A stretch of 64,000 nucleotides of DNA from CAZDVQ01 sp964508975 (lineage in GTDB: Bacteria > Bacteroidota > Bacteroidia > Chitinophagales > Saprospiraceae): assembly GCA_964508975.1 (NCBI GenBank), contig CAZDVQ010000011.1, positions 31,178-95,177 of the forward strand, read 5' to 3'. Position 1 is the stretch's first letter; each line of letters starts with the position of its first letter. Under the pieces are notes generated by a model. The model worked only from the letters and a program-made list of their open reading frames with translations. It searched no databases and was not told the origin of the DNA. A program made the translations under genes and the position numbers. Positions 9,362 to 17,467 of this stretch are shown piece after piece.

Positions 9362-10312
9362 ATGTCAGTAACCGGAATACCTGTCGTTGACCTTAGCCAA
9401 TTTGTGCATGGCGACGAAAACCAACGCAAAGCATTTGTAGCCGAGCTCGGCAAAGCATTTCACGAAGTAGGATTCGTGGGCGTACTTAATCACGGTATCC
9501 CCGCCGATTTGGTGGCCTCGTTTTACGAACAATCGTACAGCTTTTTCAAGTTGGACACTGAAACCAAGTTGAAGTACGAGGTGAAGGGCCTAGCAGGGCA
9601 AAGAGGTTACACTTCTTTTGGCCGCGAACATGCTAAGCAATCTAATGTGGGCGACTTGAAAGAGTTTTACCAGATTGGCCAAGAAGTAGCTGCCGATGAC
9701 CCAATCAAGCCAGAATACACCGATAATGTGCATGTAGACGAGATGCCAGGCTTTGTCAATACCGGTCTTGAGCTGTACCGCGCATTTGAAAAATCAGGTG
9801 GATATTTACTCCAGGCCATAGCTATTCACCTAGGCTTGGAGGAGCACTATTTTGAAACGCATACCGAAAAAGGCAACAGCATTTTGCGGGCTATCCACTA
9901 TCCACCGATAACCGAGGAGCCAAAATCGGCCATTCGTGCAGAACAACACGAGGATATTAATTTAATTACCTTGTTGGTTGGTGCATCGGCAGAAGGCCTA
10001 CAGGTATTGCGCAAGGATAACCAGTGGATTGATATCAAAGCCACCGGTGATGCCATCGTGGTTAACGTGGGCGATATGCTGCAACGCTTAACCAACAATT
10101 ATTTATCATCTACCACGCACCGGGTGGTTAATCCGCCTCGCGAACGTTGGGGTACCCCACGTTTGTCGATACCGTTTTTCTTGCACCCCAAATCAGGCAT
10201 GTCGCTAAATTGCCTGCAAAGTTGCATCACGCCTGAGCGCCCATTGGCATATGCCCCAACTACAGCAGGGGAGTACCTAGATGAGCGTTTGAGGGAAATA
10301 GGGTTGAAGTAG
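9362..10312 (+). CDS. Isopenicillin N synthase-like 2-oxoglutarate/Fe(II) oxygenase
   Basis: Cytosolic non-haem iron oxygenase of 316 residues. The N-terminal DIOX_N-like half (GIPVVDLSQF, EVGFVGVLNHGIP) is followed by the 2OG-Fe(II) domain with the HxD...H triad (HEDINLITLL; later STTHRVVNP) and the 2-oxoglutarate-binding arginine in RLSIPFFLHP. Relatives include flavonol/anthocyanidin-like and IPNS-like enzymes; in bacteria most members are of unknown substrate. It is preceded by recQ with a folded spacer, and no pathway neighbours suggest a substrate. Confidence 0.9.
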   Translation: MSVTGIPVVDLSQFVHGDENQRKAFVAELGKAFHEVGFVGVLNHGIPADLVASFYEQSYSFFKLDTETKLKYEVKGLAGQRGYTSFGREHAKQSNVGDLKEFYQIGQEVAADDPIKPEYTDNVHVDEMPGFVNTGLELYRAFEKSGGYLLQAIAIHLGLEEHYFETHTEKGNSILRAIHYPPITEEPKSAIRAEQHEDINLITLLVGASAEGLQVLRKDNQWIDIKATGDAIVVNVGDMLQRLTNNYLSSTTHRVVNPPRERWGTPRLSIPFFLHPKSGMSLNCLQSCITPERPLAYAPTTAGEYLDERLREIGLK

Positions 10313-10424
10313 CGCTGGAAAAGATGGCGTTAAGCACCATGATGCTAAACCTTTACAATCTGAAGCGCTAAGCCCTGTCAGGCTCAGGTCATTTTATCCT
10401 TTGCTCCCCCATCATTTATGATTA

Positions 10425-10528
10425 TTTGGGCGTTGCGTCGCGTTGCGCCGCCGCTGTCCTGCGCGCGCGCTGTGCGCTTGGCCCTTCGGGCTGGCCGCGT
10501 TGCGGCCACGCTCCGGCCAGCTAACGCA
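10425..10528 (+). repeat. GC-rich intergenic element GRE-3 (plus orientation)
   Basis: Starts TTTGGGCGTTGCG and ends CAGCTAACGCA. Its inner 79 bases match the inverted GRE-4 (14208-14287) with a single mismatch, so the two bracket the lamin-tail gene as an inverted repeat. Confidence 0.9.
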
Positions 10529-10636
10529 AGTAATTTGCACTGGCGAGGCCCCAAAAGCATATGAACTTAGCACAAAAAACTTCAATCTTGTCATAAAGTA
10601 TAACCTAGGGTTATAGGTTGAACCCAAATGCTGCCT

Positions 10637-10644
10637 TATCTTTG
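10637..10644 (+). promoter_or_regulatory. -7 element TATCTTTG for the lamin-tail gene
   Basis: Exact TAnnTTTG. Transcription starting about 7 bases downstream lies 60 bases ahead of the chosen ATG at 10710; the upstream ATG at 10656 would leave a leader of only a few bases. Confidence 0.6.
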
Positions 10645-10709
10645 TCAAGCCTACAATGGGCATTGTATTACTCCTAAAAGCCCACGTTGCTTGCCTAAAA
10701 GACAGCTAT

Positions 10710-13700
10710 ATGAAATTTACCATACTCACGCTATTGTGCTCGTTGCTGAGCTTGCCTTTGTTTAGTCAAACCTTTAGTGAAAACTTCAACGATGGCGATT
10801 TTACCCAAAACCCAACTTGGGCGGGTGATGCGGGCGCCTTTGCAGTAGTGGGGGGAGAACTCAGTCTGAACAGCCCCGGCTTAGCGGGTAACAGCTACCT
10901 CTCCACGGCAGTAGTAACGCTTGATTCCTGTAGTTGGGAATTTAGGCTCCGCATGCCACTAAGCACCACAGGTCCATCTACCTCTAATAGAGCTAGAGTA
11001 TACCTAAACGCCAACAGCGCCAACCTGAATGGTACACTGAATGGCTATTTTATTCAAATTGGTGAAACAGGTACAACAGATGCCGTAGAACTACGGGTGC
11101 AAACGGGTACTACCAGCGCGAGTGTGCTACGCGGTACCGACGGAGCTGTAGCCAACAGCCCTGTTGATGTCCGTGTACGGGTTATACGCACCAGTGCGGG
11201 GGAATGGCGGTTATACTGCGATTATACCGGGGGTACAAATTTTAACCTAGAAGCATCAGCAAGCAACTTAAGCTTTAACGGTGGAGGCTTTTTCGGGCCG
11301 TCCTTTTTATATTCGAGTACCAATGGCGACAAAATGCTGTTGGATGATATCATCGTTTCACCAACTTATGTTGACCAAGTTCCCCCCGCCTTGGTTTCAG
11401 CCACGGCTATATCGGCCACTCAGGTAGATGTGTTGTTTAATGAACCATTGGACGCCGCAAGCGCACAGAGCATTAGTAATTACGATATTAATCAGGGCAT
11501 CACGGTTAGCGCTGCGGTACTTGATGGGGCTAATGCTGCATTGGTTCACTTGACAACAAGCACTTTAGCCAATTTGACCACCTATAGCCTTGATGTGTCG
11601 GACATCGCTGACTTGGAAGGTAACGTACTTGCTAGCGCACAAACTAACTTTAGCTGGTTTGTGCCTGTAGCCGCAGGACCACTGGATATTCTCATCAACG
11701 AAATCATGGCCGACCCAACGCCGCTAGTCGGCTTGCCAGATGCTGAATATATCGAGTTGTTTAATGCATCGGCAAACCCTATCGACCTGTCGGGTTTCCA
11801 GCTTTTAGATAATACGGGCGCACAAACCCTGCCCCAACACTTGATGTTGCCAGGTTCGTATATCCTCATCTGCGATGATAGCCAAACAGGTAACTTTTTT
11901 GCCCAAGGTTACACCAACTTGATATTTCTGACATCTTTTCCTAGCCTAACCAACGCCGGTGAAAACTTAACCCTGCTCAATCCAGCAGGCGATACCATAC
12001 ACCGGGTAAGTTATACAGATGCTTGGTACCTTGACCCCGTGAAGCAACAAGGCGGCTGGTCGCTGGAGATGATTAACCCCTTTGAAGCTTGCAAGGGTAG
12101 CTCAAACTGGATGGCTTCGGTTAATCCAGCAGGTGGCACACCGGGTAGTGAAAACTCGGTAAACGACCAGGTGCCAGACATTACAGCACCTACCGTAAGT
12201 GCCGTTAGCCAACTTGACAGTAATAGTATTTTGGTTGAATTCGATGATGTGATTGAATTGTCGGGCTTGCTAAATTTGAACAATTATCAAATTAGCCCAG
12301 CTTTAAGCATTAGTGCTGTGCAACTGCTCCAGCAGTTTCCAACCAGTTCGGTATACTTGAACCTGAGCGGCAACATGCTCAATGGCACAAGCTACGTGGT
12401 AGTGGCCAGTAATCTAGCCGATTGTGTAGGTAATGCAATTGGCAGCAACAACAGCGGTAGTTTTGTGTATGTACAAACAGAGGATGCCCAACGCTACGAT
12501 ATCATCATCAATGAGTTTTACTGCGACAACAACCCGAGTCTTGGCCTACCTGCACAGGATTTTATAGAGTTGTATAACCGCAGTCAAACGGTTATAAATC
12601 TCCAAGACTTTGTGATTCAAGACAACTCGAGTAGCCAAGCAGTATTGCCCATCTATTTATTAGAGCCAGGAGCTTACGTGATTGTTTACGGTAATTTTGG
12701 TACCGCAGATTACAGTAGTTTTGGTCCAACCCTAAGGGTAGCAGGCTTTCCTGACTTGAACGTGAGCGCCGACGATATTAAGTTGTATGGCCCAGATGGA
12801 AATATTATTGATGCCATCTCATATACCGACAAATGGTATCAAAACACTGCTAAATCAGGTGGCGGGTGGACTATAGAAAGGATTAACCCCAACGATCCCT
12901 GTGCTGGATCTAGTAACTGGAAGGCATCCAATAACTTGCTGGGCGGTACGCCAGGTACCCAAAACTCCGTGTTGGATGGAACACCTGACCAGGCAGGGCC
13001 CTCACTCGTTCGAGTATATCCCGTCAGCGCCGATACCTTGAGGCTATACTTCACGGAAGCGCTCGACGAGGCTTCGGTGAACGATGTAAGCCACTACAGT
13101 TTTACCCAAGGCCTTTCAGTGACCGATGCTTTACTTGAAGCACCGTTTTATACCACGGTGTTGTTGCGCTTGAATAGGCCTATTGGCTATGATACTATTT
13201 TCACCTTGAGCTTAACCGACGGCCTTACGGATTGTATCGGCAATATGGTCAGCAACTTAAGCCGAACAGCAGCCTTTGCCCTGCCCTATGCCGCAGGTGC
13301 CGATGATGTCATTATCAATGAGGTATTATTCAACCCAGTAAGCTATGGCAGTGATTTTGTAGAATTGTACAATACATCGGGTAAAGTACTCGACTTGAAC
13401 AGTATGATTCTAGCCAACACAGATGAGTTTGGTTTGGTTAGTAGTACAGTAAGCATTGGGGTTCAACGTTTATTTTTTCCTGGAGAATACTTGGTACTAA
13501 GCCCTGACATTGAACAGGTTAAGACCCAATATTTTACGCCAGCACCTGCCCAGTTTGAGTTACAGAGCTTGCCTTCCTATAATGATGATGCAGGTACAGT
13601 AGTTGTTTTTTCGGCTTCGGCAGGTGTAATAGACTCTTTCCCGTACTCGGAGGATATGCACAACCCTTTACTAGATGTTGAAGATGGCGTATCATTGGAG

Positions 13701-14135
13701 CGTATTGATATGCTTAGCCCTAGCACAGATGCCAACAACTGGCACTCGGCCGCTCAAGCGGTAGGCTTTGCAACACCAGGATACGAAAATTCAAATTTTA
13801 TAGGATCTATCGTAGCAGGGGAAGGTTTGTTGACCATAGAGCCCGCCATTGTATCGCCAGATGGAGACGGTTATCAAGACTTTTTACTCATCCAGTATAA
13901 CTTGCCCGAAACTGGCTACGTGGCCAACATCAGGATTTTTGATGCACAAGGCCGACCCATGCGCGACCTTGCACAGTCGGAATTGCTAGGCCTAGATGGA
14001 TTCTGGCAGTGGGACGGTACCAACCAAGACGGTTCTAAAGTACCCATCGGTATCTATATCGTTTGGGCAGAATTTTTCACCGCCGACGGTGATGTGAAAT
14101 ACGCCAAAAAAGAATGTGTGGTTGCCACGAAATAA
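10710..14135 (+). CDS. Giant secreted protein with three lamin-tail domains and a FlgD-like C-terminus
   Basis: Surface or secreted protein of 1141 residues. I use the ATG at 10710 because it begins the signal peptide MKFTILTLLCSLLSLPLFSQ. A concanavalin-like N-terminal region (about 20-225) is followed by alternating SbsA/Ig-like domains (VDVLFNEPLDAASAQSISNY and two more) and lamin-tail domains (ILINEIMADPTPLVGLPDAEYIELFN; IIINEFYCDNNPSLGL; VIINEVLFNP). Each LTD ends with the NxWxAS...GGTPGxxNS signature or a variant. The last 100 residues (SPDGDGYQDF ... IYIVWAEFF) form a FlgD-type Ig fold, used as a sorting region in many T9SS cargos. Function unknown; adhesion or nuclease scaffolding are possibilities, but no catalytic domain is seen. 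Confidence 0.85.
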   Translation: MKFTILTLLCSLLSLPLFSQTFSENFNDGDFTQNPTWAGDAGAFAVVGGELSLNSPGLAGNSYLSTAVVTLDSCSWEFRLRMPLSTTGPSTSNRARVYLNANSANLNGTLNGYFIQIGETGTTDAVELRVQTGTTSASVLRGTDGAVANSPVDVRVRVIRTSAGEWRLYCDYTGGTNFNLEASASNLSFNGGGFFGPSFLYSSTNGDKMLLDDIIVSPTYVDQVPPALVSATAISATQVDVLFNEPLDAASAQSISNYDINQGITVSAAVLDGANAALVHLTTSTLANLTTYSLDVSDIADLEGNVLASAQTNFSWFVPVAAGPLDILINEIMADPTPLVGLPDAEYIELFNASANPIDLSGFQLLDNTGAQTLPQHLMLPGSYILICDDSQTGNFFAQGYTNLIFLTSFPSLTNAGENLTLLNPAGDTIHRVSYTDAWYLDPVKQQGGWSLEMINPFEACKGSSNWMASVNPAGGTPGSENSVNDQVPDITAPTVSAVSQLDSNSILVEFDDVIELSGLLNLNNYQISPALSISAVQLLQQFPTSSVYLNLSGNMLNGTSYVVVASNLADCVGNAIGSNNSGSFVYVQTEDAQRYDIIINEFYCDNNPSLGLPAQDFIELYNRSQTVINLQDFVIQDNSSSQAVLPIYLLEPGAYVIVYGNFGTADYSSFGPTLRVAGFPDLNVSADDIKLYGPDGNIIDAISYTDKWYQNTAKSGGGWTIERINPNDPCAGSSNWKASNNLLGGTPGTQNSVLDGTPDQAGPSLVRVYPVSADTLRLYFTEALDEASVNDVSHYSFTQGLSVTDALLEAPFYTTVLLRLNRPIGYDTIFTLSLTDGLTDCIGNMVSNLSRTAAFALPYAAGADDVIINEVLFNPVSYGSDFVELYNTSGKVLDLNSMILANTDEFGLVSSTVSIGVQRLFFPGEYLVLSPDIEQVKTQYFTPAPAQFELQSLPSYNDDAGTVVVFSASAGVIDSFPYSEDMHNPLLDVEDGVSLERIDMLSPSTDANNWHSAAQAVGFATPGYENSNFIGSIVAGEGLLTIEPAIVSPDGDGYQDFLLIQYNLPETGYVANIRIFDAQGRPMRDLAQSELLGLDGFWQWDGTNQDGSKVPIGIYIVWAEFFTADGDVKYAKKECVVATK

Positions 14136-14206
14136 GCTGAGGGTTGCAATACTTTTTGCCAAAACTGCTGTATGACCGTATTTTTGTGCTTGCCAGTGCA
14201 AAAAGC

Positions 14207-14340
14207 CTGCGTTAGCTGGCCGGAGCGTGGCCGCATCGCGGCCAGCCCGAAGGGCCAAGCGCACAGCGCGCGCGCAGGACAGCGGCGACGCGGAGTAGGG
14301 GCGTATTGCATACGCCCAGCGAGCGGCGCAACGCCCCAAT
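14207..14340 (-). repeat. GC-rich intergenic element GRE-4 (minus orientation)
   Basis: Inverted partner of GRE-3 (one mismatch over 79 bases). Toward its CGCCCCAAT end it carries an extra hairpin, GGGGCGTATTGCATACGCCC, absent from GRE-3. Confidence 0.9.
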
Positions 14341-14387
14341 AAACAACATGAAACTAAGCTAATCCTGAACTTTACATAAGCAACAAC

Positions 14388-14750
14388 ATGAAAAAAAAGA
14401 CGCTCGTACTAGGAGCTCACCCAGATGCAAGCAGGTATGCATTTATTGCTTCTGAACGATTGCAACGCCACGGACACGAAGTTGTACCCGTGGGTATTAG
14501 GCAAGGCAAATGCGCTGGCTTAGATATTATCCAAGGCAAACCAGCCCTGGAAAACATTGATACCATCACCTTGTACATCAACCCGGATATTCAAGTAGGG
14601 TACTATGATTATATTCTAGGATTAAAGCCCAAACGGATTATTTTTAACCCAGGTACAGAAAATAGCAGTCTAGTAAAACTGGCTAAAGCCGAGGGTATTG
14701 AAACGGACTATGCCTGCACCTTGGTTATGTTGGCTAGTGGTCAATATTAA
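14388..14750 (+). CDS. CoA-binding domain protein (CoA_binding_2, YccU-like)
   Basis: Small cytosolic Rossmann-fold protein of 120 residues: KTLVLGAHPDASRYAFIASERLQRHGHEVVPVG is the nucleotide/CoA-binding beta-alpha-beta start, followed by GYYDYILGLKPKRIIFNPGTEN. The length matches single-domain members of the family, whose physiological role is unsettled. Monocistronic, between GRE-4 and a lipoprotein gene. Confidence 0.88.
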   Translation: MKKKTLVLGAHPDASRYAFIASERLQRHGHEVVPVGIRQGKCAGLDIIQGKPALENIDTITLYINPDIQVGYYDYILGLKPKRIIFNPGTENSSLVKLAKAEGIETDYACTLVMLASGQY

Positions 14751-14879
14751 GCGGCGCACTGTAATTATTCAAGTCGAAAGATTTTGGAACAGTATTTGGC
14801 CTGTAACTTTTATCCCGGTATTTACGTCTTGGATAAAAGCACTTACACATTTCATATAACCATTTAAATATACCCACCC

Positions 14880-15374
14880 ATGAACGCTACACCAACTACC
14901 CGCAGCACTAGCCAGTTTTTCCAAGCGAAATACATGGCTTACGGCCTATTATTGTTTATCGCAGCCACTTTCACAGCGTGTACCGATGGTAATAATATTG
15001 ATACGCGCGATGCCTTTGCAGGCCGATACAATGTGACGGAGTTGTGCGACTCCTCTGTTGATACCTTCGGATTTACCATGAATGTCCGCAAATTAGCCGG
15101 CGCTACCTTGGTTGAGCTCGACGAGTTTGATTTTTATGGTTACCCATACCAACCAGAAGCTATTATTTCTGGTGACAGGTTGGATATCGCTTCTCAAAAG
15201 TACACTGTGCGTACCAGCCCTGAACTTTCGTATGAATTTACTGGTACAGGTCGTTTGGTTGGCAATGTGTTGACCATCGATTACAACGTTTACCGTTGGG
15301 AACAACTGGTTACGGGCATGGATGTCCGCCTCATCGACAATTGTAGCATGACTTGTGTGAAAATCGTCAATTAA
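14880..15374 (+). CDS. Hypothetical lipoprotein
   Basis: 164 residues with an N-terminal hydrophobic stretch ending in the lipobox-like TFTAC (Cys34), so probably lipidated and envelope-bound. The first ATG is kept because it supplies the positive residues before the hydrophobic core; an internal ATG at 14934 would leave none. The mature part (YNVTELCDSSVDTFGFTMNV ...) looks like an all-beta, lipocalin-like module common in Bacteroidota exported proteins, with four cysteines besides Cys34. No specific family is recognised. Confidence 0.7.
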   Translation: MNATPTTRSTSQFFQAKYMAYGLLLFIAATFTACTDGNNIDTRDAFAGRYNVTELCDSSVDTFGFTMNVRKLAGATLVELDEFDFYGYPYQPEAIISGDRLDIASQKYTVRTSPELSYEFTGTGRLVGNVLTIDYNVYRWEQLVTGMDVRLIDNCSMTCVKIVN

Positions 15375-15385
15375 TTAGGCATCAC

Positions 15386-15425
15386 CAAAAAGCCCGCTGT
15401 GTATCTTCACACAGCGGGCTTTTTT
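15386..15425. terminator. Bidirectional terminator
   Basis: Stem AGCCCGCTGTGT / ACACAGCGGGCT with A-run on the left and T-run on the right. It serves the lipoprotein gene (+) and the converging sigma-factor operon (-). Confidence 0.9.
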
Positions 15426-15471
15426 ACTTGGTGTCACCTGATGTGTGCCCAATCAGCTCACATCTCAACAC

Positions 15472-15693
15472 TTACATCTTCTCGCTTCTATCTTCTAGCT
15501 CCTCTCTAGTATCCGGTGTTACCAAGCCGATAAAATCACTGAGTACTTTACCGAGCACACCGACGTACAAGTCGGCCAATAAACCTGCCGAACGTGTTGT
15601 CTCGATGGTTTGCTGCACCTCATTTTTAATTTTGGCAGGCGCTTGAACGTCTTCTTCAAGCTGTTTAAAATGGTTGATTATAGGATCTGCCAT
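15472..15693 (-). CDS. Small helical protein downstream of ECF sigma factor
   Basis: 73 residues if started at the ATG at 15693 (MADPIINHFKQLEEDV), which overlaps the sigma-factor 3' end by 16 bases in another frame, a typical translational-coupling arrangement. Predicted mostly helical and acidic (TPDTREELEDRSEKM), with no membrane segment or zinc motif. Position suggests a regulator or accessory of the sigma factor, but it does not look like a classical anti-sigma factor. No family recognised. Confidence 0.6.
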   Translation of the reverse strand: MADPIINHFKQLEEDVQAPAKIKNEVQQTIETTRSAGLLADLYVGVLGKVLSDFIGLVTPDTREELEDRSEKM

Positions 15694-16265
15694 ACGATAT
15701 ACCACATAAAGATGATTAAAACAGGAACAGCCATGTCTTCGCAAGCCTCGCGGACGCGCTGTTTAGCCCGGAGTATTTTCATTTTCACGGCGCTTTCCGA
15801 CTTGTCCAGCACCTCGCAAATTTCTTTGATCGACATATCCTCTTTGTACTTCATCAACAGCACCTCGCGGTCGTCAAGGGGGATACGATCCATGCCTATC
15901 TTCAGGCGGTCGAGTTCAATCTCCATCAACTCGCGATCGGTTGGGTCGGTATCGGGCAGCGATACACCTACCGAGTCATCGCCGTAGTTTACAATGCTGC
16001 GCTTGTTCTTCCGGATAAAATCGATACAATAATTGTATGTGATGGCGTAAATCCAGGTCGAGAAACGCGAATCCTTGTTGAAGGAATCTAACCGCGTGAA
16101 AATCTTGGTAAAAATATCTTGTGCAGCATCTTCCGCCAGGCCGTTATCGCGAAGCATAGAGAGGCACTTGGCATAAACTTTATTCCCGTAACGGTCGTAA
16201 AGTTCGCCAAAGTACAAGGACGATTGGGTCTCTAAGTATAAGGAAACCAAATCGTTATCTGACAT
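15678..16265 (-). CDS. ECF-type RNA polymerase sigma factor with hydrophobic C-terminal tail
   Basis: 195 residues from the ATG at 16265. Sigma-70 region 2 is clear (GNKVYAKCLSMLRDNGLAEDAAQDIFTKIF, then FSTWIYAITYNYCIDFIRKNKR) and so is region 4 (RIPLDDREVLLMKYKEDMSIKEICEVLDKSESAVKMKILRAK, quoted in part). The longer frame upstream to 16382 is unlikely because the -7 element at 16309-16316 would lie inside it. Oddity: after region 4 the protein ends in a 15-18 residue hydrophobic stretch (VPVLIIFMWYIVW) that could be a membrane anchor. It is co-transcribed with the 73-residue protein downstream. Confidence 0.88.
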   Translation of the reverse strand: MSDNDLVSLYLETQSSLYFGELYDRYGNKVYAKCLSMLRDNGLAEDAAQDIFTKIFTRLDSFNKDSRFSTWIYAITYNYCIDFIRKNKRSIVNYGDDSVGVSLPDTDPTDRELMEIELDRLKIGMDRIPLDDREVLLMKYKEDMSIKEICEVLDKSESAVKMKILRAKQRVREACEDMAVPVLIIFMWYIVWQIL

Positions 16266-16308
16266 CTTTTTATGGTTTGTCGATACCACTGCTGCTTGTT
16301 TTGGATTA

Positions 16309-16316
16309 CAAATATA
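16309..16316 (-). promoter_or_regulatory. -7 element TATATTTG for the ECF sigma operon
   Basis: Reverse-strand TAnnTTTG 44 bases ahead of the ATG at 16265; it decides the start. Confidence 0.6.
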
Positions 16317-16426
16317 AGGCAATGATTCAAAATAACCTATTTTAAATATTACCATGTCACAATAAATCAAAAAGAGTACCATCTTTTATAAATGGTTTTA
16401 GCGGCCTTGAATTGCGTTGCGCTTAC

Positions 16427-16434
16427 TATCTTTG
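16427..16434 (+). promoter_or_regulatory. -7 element TATCTTTG for the PfkB kinase gene
   Basis: Exact TAnnTTTG 29 bases before the ATG at 16463. An ATG at 16412 would precede the promoter, so the downstream start is preferred. Confidence 0.65.
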
Positions 16435-16462
16435 TGCTATCATAAATCAATACATCAAACAC

Positions 16463-17380
16463 ATGAGTCTTCTTGTTGTAGGTACGATGGCTTTCGATAG
16501 CATCGAAACCCCGCTGGGTAAAGCTGACCGTATCATCGGTGGTGCTGCCACTTATATTTGCTACGCTGCATCACAATTTGTAAAAGACATTCGCGCCGTA
16601 TCGGTAGTGGGTGAAGATTTTCCCGCCGCAGAGCTGGAAGCCTTGAACAAGGTTGGTGTAAAAACCGATGGCGTTCAAGTAAAACACGGCGAAAAATCAT
16701 TCTTCTGGGCAGGTCGTTACCACAACAACATGAACGCCCGCGATACCTTAGCTACCGAGTTGAACGTGTTGGCCGATTTTGACCCCGTTTTACCCGAGCA
16801 TTACAGAAATGCCGAGTATATCATGTTGGGCAACCTTACGCCTGCCGTACAAGCCAAAGTACTTGACCAAATTACAGGCACACCTAAATTGGTGGTGCTG
16901 GATACCATGAATTTCTGGATGGACATCGCCCTCGACGAGTTGAAGCAAGTGCTCAAACGCATCGACGTGTTGACCATCAACGACGAGGAAGCCCGTCAGC
17001 TTTCAGGCGAGTACTCGCTCGTTAAAGCTGCTCGCGTTATCCGTCAAATGGGTCCTAAATACTTGGTTATCAAGAAAGGCGAGCACGGTGCGCTCTTGTT
17101 CCACGGCGATAATGTGTTCTTCGCCCCAGCCTTGCCCCTAGAAGAAGTTTTTGACCCAACAGGCGCTGGCGATAGTTTTGCCGGTGGTTTCATCGGTTAC
17201 TTGGCACAAACTGGCGACCTATCTTTCGAGAACATGAAACGCGCCATCGTACACGGTTCGGCCATCGCGTCGTTCTGCGTGGAGCAGTTCGGTATCGAGA
17301 AAATCAAGCATGTACAAAAAGCAGAGCTCGACGAGCGTTTACGCGCCTTCGTCCGCCTCATGGACGCTGGCCTCGCCTAG
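16463..17380 (+). CDS. PfkB-family sugar/nucleoside kinase
   Basis: Cytosolic ribokinase-superfamily kinase of 305 residues. The N-terminal GGAATYICYAAS glycine pair binds substrate, VVGEDFP follows, and the C-terminal signature DPTGAGDSFAGGF carries the catalytic aspartate. The N-terminus MSLLVVGTMAFDSIETPLG resembles the adenosine-kinase-like branch widespread in Bacteroidota, but the substrate cannot be told. Monocistronic with a strong terminator behind. Confidence 0.9.
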   Translation: MSLLVVGTMAFDSIETPLGKADRIIGGAATYICYAASQFVKDIRAVSVVGEDFPAAELEALNKVGVKTDGVQVKHGEKSFFWAGRYHNNMNARDTLATELNVLADFDPVLPEHYRNAEYIMLGNLTPAVQAKVLDQITGTPKLVVLDTMNFWMDIALDELKQVLKRIDVLTINDEEARQLSGEYSLVKAARVIRQMGPKYLVIKKGEHGALLFHGDNVFFAPALPLEEVFDPTGAGDSFAGGFIGYLAQTGDLSFENMKRAIVHGSAIASFCVEQFGIEKIKHVQKAELDERLRAFVRLMDAGLA

Positions 17381-17404
17381 CTTGCACACGCGCTATATCA
17401 ATTC

Positions 17405-17440
17405 AAAAAGGGACAATCCTTACAGGACTTGTCCCTTTTT
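17405..17440. terminator. Rho-independent terminator after PfkB gene
   Basis: AAAAAGGGACAA / TTGTCCCTTTTT, 24 bases after the stop codon. Confidence 0.9.
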
Positions 17441-17467
17441 GGAATAAATCCGCCCAATTGAATAAAT

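Noticed and set aside
10656..10709. Upstream start for the lamin-tail protein
   Set aside because: Leaves almost no leader after the -7 element and adds 18 residues ahead of a clear signal peptide.
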